This document shows, piece by piece, positions 8,853 to 18,076 of a stretch of DNA of 64,000 bases (the first letter of the stretch is position 1; each line of letters starts with the position of its first letter). The stretch is from an uncultured Bacteroidota bacterium. GTDB lineage: Bacteria > Bacteroidota > Bacteroidia > AKYH767-A > 2013-40CM-41-45. Under the pieces are notes generated by a model, which saw only the letters and a list, made by a program, of their open reading frames with translations, had not been told where the DNA came from and did no database searches. Both the position numbers and the translations under genes were made by a program. The stretch covers positions 32,161 to 96,160 of the forward strand of contig CALMQM010000025.1 of the NCBI GenBank assembly GCA_937871435.1, read 5' to 3'.

Positions 8853-9939
8853 TTGCGGATGTATTTTGAGTTCTGTTAAGATACATCAGGTTGTTGAATG
8901 CTCCTGCAAGGTAACGAGTAAATAAAATTGCTCCTTCTTCATTCAGATGTGTTTCATCGGATGCATATGCGGAGAGATAAAGTTCCGGATATTTTCTGCT
9001 GTCAGCGATTTCGATTCTGTATTGAGGTGGAATTGAAAAAAACACGGGGAGAATTTCTTTGTATTGCCTTGGATCCGCCTTCGGATTCATTACGAATACA
9101 GGATAAATTCCTTTTTCTTTCAGTTGCTTAATCGTTAGGTTGATTCGGTCCAGGTAAACTTTGTTGCAGGATTTTATCAGGTCCGGATTTCTCTCTATTT
9201 CCTCAAAAGCCTGAGCAGAATTTATCGCTCTTGCCGTTAACCCGCTTGTGTCCCGGAGGAAATGTTCTCTTCCGCTTTCTTCATGCAGTTCTTTGCCGCT
9301 GTAACCCGCGTAAGAATTCCCCATATAGTGGAGAGAATCGTTCACCATTTTCTGTCGGTTGTGATAATCGTTTCTGTCATTCAGAGAGCCTACATTCAGC
9401 AGATGATCAATATAACCAATGCTGTGTGAAGCAATAGCAGCCAGTTTTACCTGTAACGGTGAAGCGGAGGATAAAATGGATGAGACGGTGAATTTATAAT
9501 CCGGCCAATTGTACCAATAAATAGCCCTGGCAGTATGCATATTCTGGTAATCGATAATTTTAATTTTTGATAATTCAATGAAAATATATTTTGTTCCGGT
9601 TAAATTTTCCTTCATCACATTGTCAAGCATGTAATACACTTCAGGAAAACCCATCCAGTCTACTCCATAGTTGAATGAACGAACGATTAATCCGGAATCC
9701 AGTGAATGGTCAAAAATTTCCGGAACAAATCCTCTTCGTGTAGAACTGGAACCAATGAACAATAAATTGAATGTGTTCTGATGTGTGCGCAGGTACTCTC
9801 TTTTCAAATGCAAGGCATCGAAACTGTATGACCAGGGCAAATCATTTTTCGGTGAATGAATAAATTTCCCTACCGTTATGCTCAGAAGCAACATGATCAA
9901 TCCGAATAATAACAGTTTCCAGAGTAGTCTTGCCATCAC
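8845..9939 (-). CDS. membrane-anchored SGNH/DltD-like protein
   Basis: 364 residues. One N-terminal membrane segment (about 7-25) is followed by an extracytoplasmic domain with an SGNH-like start (LLFIGSSSTRRGF, the GSS serine being the candidate nucleophile) and a late ASDETHLNEEG that would supply the catalytic Asp and His. DltD and AlgJ/AlgX-type partners of MBOAT acyltransferases share this architecture. It begins one base after the MBOAT stop, so the two are almost certainly co-translated and work together. Whether it transfers or hydrolyses an ester cannot be told. Confidence 0.75.
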   Translation of the reverse strand: MMARLLWKLLLFGLIMLLLSITVGKFIHSPKNDLPWSYSFDALHLKREYLRTHQNTFNLLFIGSSSTRRGFVPEIFDHSLDSGLIVRSFNYGVDWMGFPEVYYMLDNVMKENLTGTKYIFIELSKIKIIDYQNMHTARAIYWYNWPDYKFTVSSILSSASPLQVKLAAIASHSIGYIDHLLNVGSLNDRNDYHNRQKMVNDSLHYMGNSYAGYSGKELHEESGREHFLRDTSGLTARAINSAQAFEEIERNPDLIKSCNKVYLDRINLTIKQLKEKGIYPVFVMNPKADPRQYKEILPVFFSIPPQYRIEIADSRKYPELYLSAYASDETHLNEEGAILFTRYLAGAFNNLMYLNRTQNTSAND

Positions 9940-11367
9940 TTAGAATTGAGCATAGATAAATCCTTTCCCTCCAAGAATACCAAAGTTGAGAAGGATAAGC
10001 GCCGTGATACTATAAATTGCCCAGCGAAGAATTACCGGTTGAGCGGAGATGTTTGAACTGAAGCTTTGTTTCGGTTGATAGAATTGTAAAAAGAGTAACA
10101 GTGCAACTCCCAGGCATGCGAGCATGAAATTAGCGGAATCCAGACCAAGGCTCAATACTGATACGGTTTTCGACTGATCAAAAAGATGTGTGACTACATA
10201 CCATCCCTCGCTAACAGTATTTGCTCTGACAAAAGTAAAACTCAGTAGTGTAAACAGGAATGTGATGGAGATGGATAATAATTTTGCTGTAGAAGGTTTC
10301 AGTTTTTTAAAAAAACTTTTACGCCATTTTACTGTGCGTAATTCATAGCCCATAGCCAGACCATTGAGTAATCCCCATGAGATGAATGTCCAGCCTACTC
10401 CATGCCACATTCCACTGAGAAAAAAGGTGATGAATATTGCCAGAACCATTCCCCAGTTCCCCCAATTTCTCCATTGCAAGGAGACAGGGTTGTAAACATA
10501 TTCGTACAACCATGTGGAAAGAGAAATATGCCATCGTTTCCAAAAATCTGTGATTGAAGTAGCGGAAAATGGTCTGTTGAAATTGGGCATCATTTCTATT
10601 CCCAGAATATGAGAAACACCCAATGCAATATCCATGTATCCGGAAAAGTCGGCATACAATTGTACCATATAGAATAATCCCGCCATCAACAAGACGGAGC
10701 CGCTGAAGTCATGCGGATGTGCATACACTTCACTGACGATGATGGAAAGTCTGTCCGCAATCACAAGTTTTTTAATCAATCCCCAGGCAATGAGTTTAAG
10801 CCCTGTGGTCGCTCGTGTATAGTCAAATACTTTTGTCTCTTTGAGCTGAGGTAAAATATTTCTCGGTCTGTCAACAGGTCCCTGGATCAATTTTGGGAAA
10901 TACAGAAAGTATGATGTGAATACCAGAAAATTTCTTTCGGCCGGCTCCATTTCCCTTTGTATGTCGGTATTGTATCCTATTGCCTGCAGTACAAAGTATG
11001 AAAGGCCAACAGGAATAATCCAATGCAGCACCGGCAGTGGATTATCTATGTTCCAGGATTTAAGGAGCGTTGTGAATTCTACATTGAAGAAGTTATAGTA
11101 TTTGAAAAGAAATAACGCGCCAAGGTTGATCGCGCAACTTAAAAAGAGAATTGCATTTTTATATCTGGACTGTTCGATCCAGATTCCTGTGAAATAGTTA
11201 GCGATGATGAGTGAAAAGAGGATGGCCAATCCTGCCAGACTGTAAAACGCACAAAAAATGATGGAACCTGCAAGCAACCACCACAATTGCAATTTTCCTT
11301 TCATCCTGAAAAACAGGACTGAAAAGATGAAAAAGAAAACCAGAAAAGTAAACGAATTGAATACCAT
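9940..11367 (-). CDS. MBOAT-family O-acyltransferase (DltB/AlgI-like)
   Basis: 475 residues with about eleven hydrophobic segments. Signature regions are FPKLIQGPVDRPRNILPQL (about 155-172), the ADFSGYMDIALG stretch, FWKRWHISLSTWLYEYVY and the catalytic-His region FLSGMWHGVGW near 318. MBOAT proteins carry an acyl group from a carrier thioester across the inner membrane for O-acylation of a glycan. Here the flanking carrier protein, AMP-ligase and SGNH genes strongly suggest a complete acyl (possibly aminoacyl) transfer chain like Dlt, despite the Gram-negative host lacking teichoic acids. Confidence 0.92.
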   Translation of the reverse strand: MVFNSFTFLVFFFIFSVLFFRMKGKLQLWWLLAGSIIFCAFYSLAGLAILFSLIIANYFTGIWIEQSRYKNAILFLSCAINLGALFLFKYYNFFNVEFTTLLKSWNIDNPLPVLHWIIPVGLSYFVLQAIGYNTDIQREMEPAERNFLVFTSYFLYFPKLIQGPVDRPRNILPQLKETKVFDYTRATTGLKLIAWGLIKKLVIADRLSIIVSEVYAHPHDFSGSVLLMAGLFYMVQLYADFSGYMDIALGVSHILGIEMMPNFNRPFSATSITDFWKRWHISLSTWLYEYVYNPVSLQWRNWGNWGMVLAIFITFFLSGMWHGVGWTFISWGLLNGLAMGYELRTVKWRKSFFKKLKPSTAKLLSISITFLFTLLSFTFVRANTVSEGWYVVTHLFDQSKTVSVLSLGLDSANFMLACLGVALLLFLQFYQPKQSFSSNISAQPVILRWAIYSITALILLNFGILGGKGFIYAQF

Positions 11368-11374
11368 AATATCG

Positions 11375-11623
11375 TTAAGCTGTTTCCAGTTTAGTATGGA
11401 TCATGTTCACCATGTCGCCGACATTTTTGAAACCGAGTACTTCTTTCAGCTTAAACTTCACGTTGAAATGTTTTTCTACTTCCACAATCATGGAGGTATG
11501 AGTGAGTGAGTCCCATCCGTCCACATCATTAGCCGTTGTATCCATCTGCAGGATCACAGAATCGTTTTCAAACACTTTCTTAAAAATTCCTGTGAGCTCG
11601 CTGAGGATATTTTGTTTTTCCAT
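11375..11623 (-). CDS. acyl/aminoacyl carrier protein (DltC-like)
   Basis: 82-residue carrier protein. DGWDSLTHTSMIVEVEKHF contains the DSL serine (about residue 37) that would receive 4'-phosphopantetheine. The length and acidic character fit ACP/DltC. It lies 7 bp upstream of the MBOAT gene and 100 bp downstream of the ligase gene, so it should be loaded by that ligase and unload to the MBOAT protein. It is unlikely to be the housekeeping fatty-acid ACP, since no fab genes are near. Confidence 0.88.
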   Translation of the reverse strand: MEKQNILSELTGIFKKVFENDSVILQMDTTANDVDGWDSLTHTSMIVEVEKHFNVKFKLKEVLGFKNVGDMVNMIHTKLETA

Positions 11624-11723
11624 TTTTCTATTTGTAATTTTTCAGGATGATCAAACTTTTGTTCTCATGATGCATTGTCTTTTAAAGCATGGATCAGTTT
11701 CACATTCTTCCTTTTGTTTATGA

Positions 11724-13217
11724 TTAGAGGTTGACTCCCTGCATCAATACTTTTCTGTCTGTTTTTCCATTCGAGTTCAGCGGAAAAATTCCTGTACCAA
11801 AAATTTTCGCCGGAAGCATGTAAGAAGGCAATGATTCTTTCAAATGATTGTTGAGTTCCTCAGTGCTGCCGGAGTAATTTTCAATGAAGAGATAAATTTG
11901 CCAAACCGTGGCTTCGTTTTGTCTGGCAATGGCTACAACTGCATGAGTTTTCATAAATTCCCGGGCGCACACTTCGATTTCTCCAAGCTCCACACGGAAA
12001 CCCTGGATCTTCACCTGGAAATCAATCCGCCCGCTATAGCTGATATCACCCTGCGCATCAGCAAAGCACAAATCTCCTGTACGATAATATCTTTTGTTGC
12101 GATAATCGAAAAATGCTTCCTTGTTCTTTTGTTCATTTTTCCAGTATCCCGGAGTAACCTGATCGCCACTCAGACAAAGTTCTCCTTTTTCCATCGCAGC
12201 AGCAGGTTGTCTATCTTCTGTAAAAATATCTGCCTGCATGTTATTCATTGCTTTTCCAATACAAAGAATACCATTGAGACATTTATTTCCGCCATTTCTG
12301 TTTATAGGATAAGTAGTACAGAAAATCGTAGCTTCAGTCGGACCGTAAACATTCAGCAATTCGGCATTGGGCAGGCATTTTGCCCATTCTAATGTTACAT
12401 CTTCATACAATGCTTCACCACAGAAAAGAGAATATTTCATTTTCTCCAAATGTATTTCTTCAAAATACGGACGAAGATGTGTGATGATCGATGGAACCAG
12501 CAATGCAAATGTAATTTGATGATCTTCGAGTAAGCGATATACCTGCATGTATTTGATTCCGTCGAAAGGAACAGTATATACACAAGCACCGATGCACAAA
12601 GGTGCCATATAACTCATGATCGAAAGATCAAATGTCATATCAAACATTTGAATAAACCGATCTGATGAATCAATGTTGAAACCTAATTCGAAAAATGCTG
12701 CAAGAAATGATTCCAGATTGTGAATCGTCAGTGGAACTCCTTTTGGGACACCGGTACTTCCGGAAGTAAACAGGATGTAAGCGTGACGCTCAGGAATTTG
12801 TTCGATAAAAGATGGAATCGCACTGATATCATCGCCAATGCCGGTTTTCACCACCATAGTTGAAGTGGACGAAAAACTGATGGCATCTTCTTCCATTCTG
12901 CTGCTCAGCAGGACACTGATTTCCGCTTGTTCGAGGATGGATTCATTTCTGCCTGTTGGATGGAGCGGATTAATGGGAACAAATGTATGTCCGCTAAAAA
13001 GAATCGCGAATACAGAAGCATACGTCGGCAGGTCATCGTAAGTAAGAATTCCGATGTTACAATTTCCTTCCAGTCCTTTGCTTTGGATCTGTTGTTGAAT
13101 CGTTGCCACACAAGCTCCGAATTCAGCATAAGTATAATGCCGGTCGGCAATGCAAAAAGCAGCCTTGTCCCGTTGAGTCAGAATATTGTGAAGGATGCTC
13201 TCCAAAGGGCGATTCAT
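11724..13217 (-). CDS. amino-acid adenylation/AMP-ligase (DltA-like)
   Basis: 497 residues of the ANL adenylating superfamily. Core motifs are ILFTSGSTGVPKGVPLTIHN (P-loop-like A3), NVYGPTEAT (A5), YYRTGDLCF (A7), GRIDFQVKIQGFRVELGEIE (A8) and NSNGKTDRKV (A10 lysine). It is a single adenylation domain without condensation or carrier domains, as in DltA, so it should adenylate a small acid, probably an amino acid, and load the carrier encoded 100 bp downstream. D-Ala specificity is not shown. It is the first gene of the cluster; the 222-bp AT-rich upstream region separates it from uraH and must hold the promoter. Confidence 0.85.
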   Translation of the reverse strand: MNRPLESILHNILTQRDKAAFCIADRHYTYAEFGACVATIQQQIQSKGLEGNCNIGILTYDDLPTYASVFAILFSGHTFVPINPLHPTGRNESILEQAEISVLLSSRMEEDAISFSSTSTMVVKTGIGDDISAIPSFIEQIPERHAYILFTSGSTGVPKGVPLTIHNLESFLAAFFELGFNIDSSDRFIQMFDMTFDLSIMSYMAPLCIGACVYTVPFDGIKYMQVYRLLEDHQITFALLVPSIITHLRPYFEEIHLEKMKYSLFCGEALYEDVTLEWAKCLPNAELLNVYGPTEATIFCTTYPINRNGGNKCLNGILCIGKAMNNMQADIFTEDRQPAAAMEKGELCLSGDQVTPGYWKNEQKNKEAFFDYRNKRYYRTGDLCFADAQGDISYSGRIDFQVKIQGFRVELGEIEVCAREFMKTHAVVAIARQNEATVWQIYLFIENYSGSTEELNNHLKESLPSYMLPAKIFGTGIFPLNSNGKTDRKVLMQGVNL

Positions 13218-13439
13218 ACCCCTGCAATACGTTCAAAAAAAGGCATTGTTTCGGATCAAAAAAGTTTCGAATCAAGCGAAGAAAATACCCTGATTCCGGA
13301 TGGAGAATTTCGTAAAGTGCAGACAATTGATCTAAACCACCAAACCTTTTTAATTCTTCAAAAAAATGAAAATTTTGATAAATTATACTTTAAAAAGTAA
13401 TAATGATACTATAAAATAATAATAGATAATATAAAAATA

Positions 13440-13781
13440 TTAACTTCCTCTATACGTAGTAAATCCGTACGGACTTAAAAGCAGTGGTATGTGGTAATGT
13501 TTAGTGTCTTTGATTTCGAACACAAGTTGAACGAAAGGATAAAAGCTTTGTAATTGTTGCGCTGCAAAATAAGGAGCGGTTTCAAAAGTCATCCTGTACA
13601 TTCCCGGATCAAGTATAGCATCCGCTTTCAAAAGATCAGAAATTCTCCCGTCCTGATTGGTGATTCCGTTTCCTAGCATCATCCATTTGTCGCCGGGCAA
13701 TGATTTTTCGAAAACAATTTTTATTCCGGAAGCAGGAAGACCTTTCGATGTATCGAGAATATGTGTTGTGATCTGACTCAT
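13440..13781 (-). CDS. uraH: 5-hydroxyisourate hydrolase
   Basis: 113-residue transthyretin-like protein. It starts ITTHILDTSKGLPASGI, has a central His/Arg pattern, and ends YHIPLLLSPYGFTTYRGS, the YRGS tail that is diagnostic of the enzyme versus transthyretin. It hydrolyses 5-hydroxyisourate, the product of urate oxidation, to OHCU. There is no signal peptide, so it is cytosolic. It overlaps uraD by four bases (ATGA) and is the last gene of the purine operon. Confidence 0.95.
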   Translation of the reverse strand: MSQITTHILDTSKGLPASGIKIVFEKSLPGDKWMMLGNGITNQDGRISDLLKADAILDPGMYRMTFETAPYFAAQQLQSFYPFVQLVFEIKDTKHYHIPLLLSPYGFTTYRGS

Positions 13782-14281
13782 GGGACTAATTTTTGTAAAC
13801 GTAAATGAGTGATTTTGTGCTGTTCGGCTGCTGCAATTTTTAATTCCGTTTGTTTATCGTTGTGAATCCGTGTATTAAGGAGTTCAAGCATTTCCGATGC
13901 ACTCTTTCCTGTGGCACAAACAATAAATATAAATCCGAATTTATTTTCATATGCTGCATTCCCTTTTGCCAATGCTTCAAGTACATCCTGTGAAGCACTA
14001 TTTACGGAAGCTTGTTCGCTGCCCGCAAGCTTACTTGTTGTCGCGAACTTTTTTTCCAGACTTTTTAAATCTCCGATTTTAGGATGATGTAAAAATGCTT
14101 CGAGCCAATCGTTTTCATTGGTTTCGTTCCAGACTTCATCGGCAGCTTTTAGCAAAGCATCTTTTGTAGCAAATGGCCTGCGTAGGATCATTCCGTTTGT
14201 CCATGATGAGGAACCACAACATTTGGTGAATTCCTCTCGAAGTACATTCGCATCCAGCTGATTCAATTCGGCAATTGTCAT
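13778..14281 (-). CDS. uraD: 2-oxo-4-hydroxy-4-carboxy-5-ureidoimidazoline decarboxylase
   Basis: 167 residues from the chosen ATG at 14281; a longer start nine codons earlier would overlap allantoicase by 20 bp, and family members begin MTIAELN as here. The catalytic-His segment LHHPKIGDLKSL and the FIFIVCATGKSASEML stretch are typical. The enzyme decarboxylates OHCU stereospecifically to S-allantoin. It lies between alc and uraH with a 4-bp overlap to uraH, consistent with immediate channelling of the unstable intermediates. Confidence 0.95.
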   Translation of the reverse strand: MTIAELNQLDANVLREEFTKCCGSSSWTNGMILRRPFATKDALLKAADEVWNETNENDWLEAFLHHPKIGDLKSLEKKFATTSKLAGSEQASVNSASQDVLEALAKGNAAYENKFGFIFIVCATGKSASEMLELLNTRIHNDKQTELKIAAAEQHKITHLRLQKLVP

Positions 14282-14288
14282 ATCCTGT

Positions 14289-15302
14289 TTATCTGCTGAT
14301 ATTTCCAAAGCATCTCAGTCGGCTCACTCCTCCGTCCGGATAAATAAATAAACGAATGTGTGAAACGTTATCATGCACGAGAATTTCTTTTTCAAAAAAA
14401 TGTTCGTGATCTGCCTGCAATTTTTGTTTGGGTAAAATTTCTTTCCAGACGATTGCAGACTGACCGGGATCTTTTTCCTGTTCCTTCGTCATGGTACAGG
14501 CTTCAATCGAACAGGTGTCGGGATAATTACCTTTGAAATGACATGTATCTACAAGCATTTTTGAGATTTTCCCGGGATGAGCAAGGCGGATAATTACCCA
14601 GTCGCGGTTGTTGGGTGTTCTGTTTCTTTTCGTTTCCCATCCATCACCCATATTGATTCCTCTTCCGGGCATGAGGAGATTATCCATGTGAGAAAAAAAC
14701 ATGTCGTTACACAAGATCGCTTTGGCGCCATTCAATGCGGAAGCGAGATCAATCACGTCGCCTGCTTTTACAGCGTTCCAGTCTTTCTGAACTTCTCCAT
14801 ATACTTTCAAACGGGCGACTCCTCCATCAGGATAAATATGAAGCTTCACATGTGTGAACAATGTTGCATTTGTACATGCGTAAAAATTCTGACTTCCGGG
14901 ATTCAATGGTGATTTGGGTAAAATTTCTTTCCACGTCACATCAGATGATGTCGGATCAGTTCCTGCAGGAAGAGTACATGCTTCCACAGAAGCGTAAGGA
15001 GGATGATTGCCAAGAAAGAAATTCGTATCGATATCAAAGCCGTGTATGATGCCGGCTGCACCTAACTGAACAATGCACCAGTCATGCCCTTCGACACGTT
15101 TCCGCCGCGATTCCCAACCATCCATCCATTTTCCACGGTCTGTATATTTATCCGCGATAAATATACCGCGTCCGGGCTTAATCAGGTTTTCTTTTTCGGC
15201 AAAAAAATCATCTGTACATGCAATTGCTTTCGCGCCCAATCTATCCGATGCAAGGTTGATCAGCTGAGTAAATGCCGGGGCATTCGTACTTTCTTTTATC
15301 AT
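14289..15302 (-). CDS. alc: allantoicase
   Basis: 337 residues built of two homologous jelly-roll halves, each with the repeated pattern DWCIVQLG or DWVIIRLAHPG, then a VEACTL or IEACTM strand, WKEILPKS or WKEILPKQ, and IYPDGGVARLKVYG or IYPDGGVSRLRCFG. Allantoicase splits allantoate into ureidoglycolate and urea. It overlaps allB by four bases and precedes uraD. No ureidoglycolate lyase or urease gene is in the window, so the last steps must be encoded elsewhere or by an unrecognised enzyme. Confidence 0.95.
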   Translation of the reverse strand: MIKESTNAPAFTQLINLASDRLGAKAIACTDDFFAEKENLIKPGRGIFIADKYTDRGKWMDGWESRRKRVEGHDWCIVQLGAAGIIHGFDIDTNFFLGNHPPYASVEACTLPAGTDPTSSDVTWKEILPKSPLNPGSQNFYACTNATLFTHVKLHIYPDGGVARLKVYGEVQKDWNAVKAGDVIDLASALNGAKAILCNDMFFSHMDNLLMPGRGINMGDGWETKRNRTPNNRDWVIIRLAHPGKISKMLVDTCHFKGNYPDTCSIEACTMTKEQEKDPGQSAIVWKEILPKQKLQADHEHFFEKEILVHDNVSHIRLFIYPDGGVSRLRCFGNISR

Positions 15303-16654
15303 GGTTTTCTTAAAATCACATTTCCTGTGGGCGAAGATACTAAGGAACCTTTATCGTAAACCTTGATTCCCCTTACAAATGTTTGTTCCACAAGTCCGCT
15401 CAGCATTTGTCCTTCATATGGAGTAATCGGATGACGGAAACGAATGTTACTCCGGGATACCTTCAGTTTTTTTTCCGGACTCCAGATGACGATATCTGCA
15501 TCAGCTCCGATTTCAAGTCGTCCTTTGTTTTTCAATCCAAGAAAATCGGCAACATTTGTACTCATCAGACGTGAAATTTCAGCTACGTCAGTTTTGTCGC
15601 GCAGTGCGAGTGTCCAAACAATGGCAAGAGAAAACTGGAGAGATGATATTCCGCCCCAGGCATCTCTGAGATTTCCACTTTCCAGTTCCTTAATATCCGG
15701 AGGAGCAGGAGAGTGATCCGTGACAATAAAATCAAGCGTTTTGTCTTTCAATGCGGCCCAGAGCAATGCATTGTTTTCTTTTTCCCGAATAGGCGGTGTG
15801 CATTTGAAACGTGTGTCACCATCCGGAATACTTTCGGCATCGAAAAAAAGATAATGCGGACAAGTTTCCACAGTCAAAGGAATTCCTTTGGATCTTGCAG
15901 CACGAATTTGAGGAAGAGAATCAGAAGAAGACAAATGAACAATATGAACATGCACGCCGGTTTTTTCACTCAAGGTGATGAGCGCTTTGATCGCTTCATC
16001 CTCCCAGGAGCGCGGACGGGAATTCAGAAAGGCTTTGTATGAATACGAATCTTCTTCAAAAGCTTTTTGTCCTTTGTGTTTAGAGTCGAGTTCAGCGTGT
16101 GCCAGTAACGGTACATTGTGTTTTTTTAAAATCGGTGCTGCCTTTTCAAGATCTTTCACACTTGCATTTGGAAAATCATCAATTCCGGAATGCGTAAGAA
16201 ATGCTTTGAATCCAAGTACTCCGGCATTAATCAAAGGCTCCAGTTGAGAAGTATCGCCGGAAACAATTCCGCCATAAAATCCGCAGTCGACAAACAATTT
16301 ACCTTTCGCTGCTTCCAGTTTCTCATTCAGATTTTTCACACTGGTTGTAACGGGAGTAGAATTAAGCGGCATGTCAACCAGGGTGGTAATCCCTCCTGCA
16401 GCCGCAGCGCTGGTAGCTGTCTCAAATCCTTCCCATTCTGTTCTTCCGGGTTCATTGATATGCACATGACAGTCAATCAATCCGGGCATGACAACAGAAT
16501 CTTTTGCCTCTTCAAATACTTTTGCGGACTTAACATCTCCTTTTCCATCCACGATGTCAATAATTTTTCCTTCGTGAATATATAACGTGGCGTCTTTCAG
16601 CTCTCCATGTATAAGAACACGTTTACTGTGAATGGCAAGATCCGGGATTGACAT
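15299..16654 (-). CDS. allB: allantoinase
   Basis: 451-residue cyclic amidohydrolase. Metal ligands are visible in DCHVHINEPG, the carbamylated-Lys region GFKAFLTHSG, the LAHAEL segment, HIVHLSS and FIVTDHSPAPP. It opens allantoin to allantoate. Dihydropyrimidinase or dihydroorotase relatives share the fold, but the gene neighbours (alc overlapping, puuD upstream) decide for allantoinase. A 62-bp gap separates it from puuD. Confidence 0.95.
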   Translation of the reverse strand: MSIPDLAIHSKRVLIHGELKDATLYIHEGKIIDIVDGKGDVKSAKVFEEAKDSVVMPGLIDCHVHINEPGRTEWEGFETATSAAAAGGITTLVDMPLNSTPVTTSVKNLNEKLEAAKGKLFVDCGFYGGIVSGDTSQLEPLINAGVLGFKAFLTHSGIDDFPNASVKDLEKAAPILKKHNVPLLAHAELDSKHKGQKAFEEDSYSYKAFLNSRPRSWEDEAIKALITLSEKTGVHVHIVHLSSSDSLPQIRAARSKGIPLTVETCPHYLFFDAESIPDGDTRFKCTPPIREKENNALLWAALKDKTLDFIVTDHSPAPPDIKELESGNLRDAWGGISSLQFSLAIVWTLALRDKTDVAEISRLMSTNVADFLGLKNKGRLEIGADADIVIWSPEKKLKVSRSNIRFRHPITPYEGQMLSGLVEQTFVRGIKVYDKGSLVSSPTGNVILRKP

Positions 16655-16716
16655 TTGTTTGAATAAAAATTCGTGTAGTACTTCCTGCTTTTATCAACAG
16701 GCATCACAAGGTACGT

Positions 16717-18051
16717 TTATCTGGTGGATTCCAGTGCAGCGATGTTAGCTCCCTGATTAATCCAGTCACCAATCAGCGCACGTTCCTCTTCCGTGATACC
16801 GGTTTTGTTTGCCTGCGGCATTGTCTTGGTTTGAACAGCACGGACAAGAATTCGTTGTGCCATCTTCTGGATTTGTTCCGGAGTATCAAACATGACACCT
16901 CCGGGAGCAATTTTCTGTACATCATCAGTTGGATGCGCGGAATGACAACTCTGACAACGTGACTGGAATATCGGCATTACTTCAGTGAAGGAAACCGGGG
17001 CCGAAGATGTACGCGTACTTTTTACCGGAGCAGTTACAATGACCAAAGCGATCAAAGCAACTGTCGCGAAAGGAATCATCCAGACAGCATGCTGACCTTT
17101 TTCATGCATATTGATGTAATGTCTTACAGCGACACTGGCAAGAGTGAGTCCACCTAAAACTGCCCAGTTAAAAGCATTCCCATAAGTAGTAGGGAAGTGG
17201 TTACTGATCATCACAAAGATGACAGGCAAGGTCATGTAATTGTTGTGCAGTGATCGAAGGCCTGCAAATTTTCCAAGGTTTGGATCGAGGGGCTTTCCTT
17301 GTTTGGCAGCTTTCACCATCGCTTTTTGTGATGGAATAATCACGAAAAAAACATTGCCTGCCATGATTGTTCCGATTAAAGCTCCCACATGAATGAATGC
17401 GGCACGACCGCTGAGAAAATGACTGAGAAAATAAGCGATGAAAATAATAATCGTTCCGCCGACCAGTGCGAATGATTTCTTTTTGTGAATTAATGGTGTG
17501 CTGCAAAGGAAGTCATACAAGAACCATCCTCCGATAAGTGTCCCGCTTCCAATCAGGATTGCTGTCGCAGAGGAAATTTTTGCGACAGAAGGATCCACCA
17601 TAAATGACTTCGCGTTGAAATAATATACGAGCATCAACAGAATAATTCCTGTCAGCCAGGTGAAATAAGCTTCATATTTAAACCAATGTAATTTTTTAGG
17701 AAGCTCACCGGGAGCGATCTTGTATTTTTCTACATAATAAAATCCGCCTCCATGAATTGCCCAAAGGTTCCCTGCAAGTTCATCACGGAGATTTTCAGTA
17801 CGGTTCAAACTATTCTCAAGGAAAATAAAATAGAACGACGCACCAATCCAGGAAATACCGAGTATCACATGCGCCCAGCGGAAAAGCAGGTGGATCCAAT
17901 CCATCACATGAGCACCAAGACCGTAATGATCGACAATCTGATACACACCAAAGCCGATGAAAATAGCAACAGCCAACCAGGCGATAACTTTTCTGTAAAG
18001 CCTGATTTCTTCAATCGATTCCTTTAACTCCTCAATCTCGTGTTGATCCAT
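16717..18051 (-). CDS. puuD: membrane urate hydroxylase PuuD with C-terminal cytochrome c domain
   Basis: 444 residues. About eight or nine membrane helices (WVGASFYF-type core seen as WIGASFYFIFLEN, then GGGFYYVEKY) make up the urate hydroxylase domain. A C-terminal cytochrome c domain carries CQSCHS near residue 363 and a distal Met region. PuuD replaces soluble uricase in many bacteria, oxidising urate to 5-hydroxyisourate and passing electrons to the respiratory chain through its haem instead of to O2 with H2O2 release. Position between the xdh genes and allB fits exactly. No uricase gene is present. Confidence 0.93.
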   Translation of the reverse strand: MDQHEIEELKESIEEIRLYRKVIAWLAVAIFIGFGVYQIVDHYGLGAHVMDWIHLLFRWAHVILGISWIGASFYFIFLENSLNRTENLRDELAGNLWAIHGGGFYYVEKYKIAPGELPKKLHWFKYEAYFTWLTGIILLMLVYYFNAKSFMVDPSVAKISSATAILIGSGTLIGGWFLYDFLCSTPLIHKKKSFALVGGTIIIFIAYFLSHFLSGRAAFIHVGALIGTIMAGNVFFVIIPSQKAMVKAAKQGKPLDPNLGKFAGLRSLHNNYMTLPVIFVMISNHFPTTYGNAFNWAVLGGLTLASVAVRHYINMHEKGQHAVWMIPFATVALIALVIVTAPVKSTRTSSAPVSFTEVMPIFQSRCQSCHSAHPTDDVQKIAPGGVMFDTPEQIQKMAQRILVRAVQTKTMPQANKTGITEEERALIGDWINQGANIAALESTR

Positions 18052-18076
18052 TTCGGGATAATATGATGCTGAACGA

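Noticed and set aside
11375..13217. Non-ribosomal peptide synthetase fragment
   Set aside because: A single adenylation domain and a free carrier protein beside MBOAT and SGNH genes fit a Dlt-type transfer system; no condensation or thioesterase domain is present.
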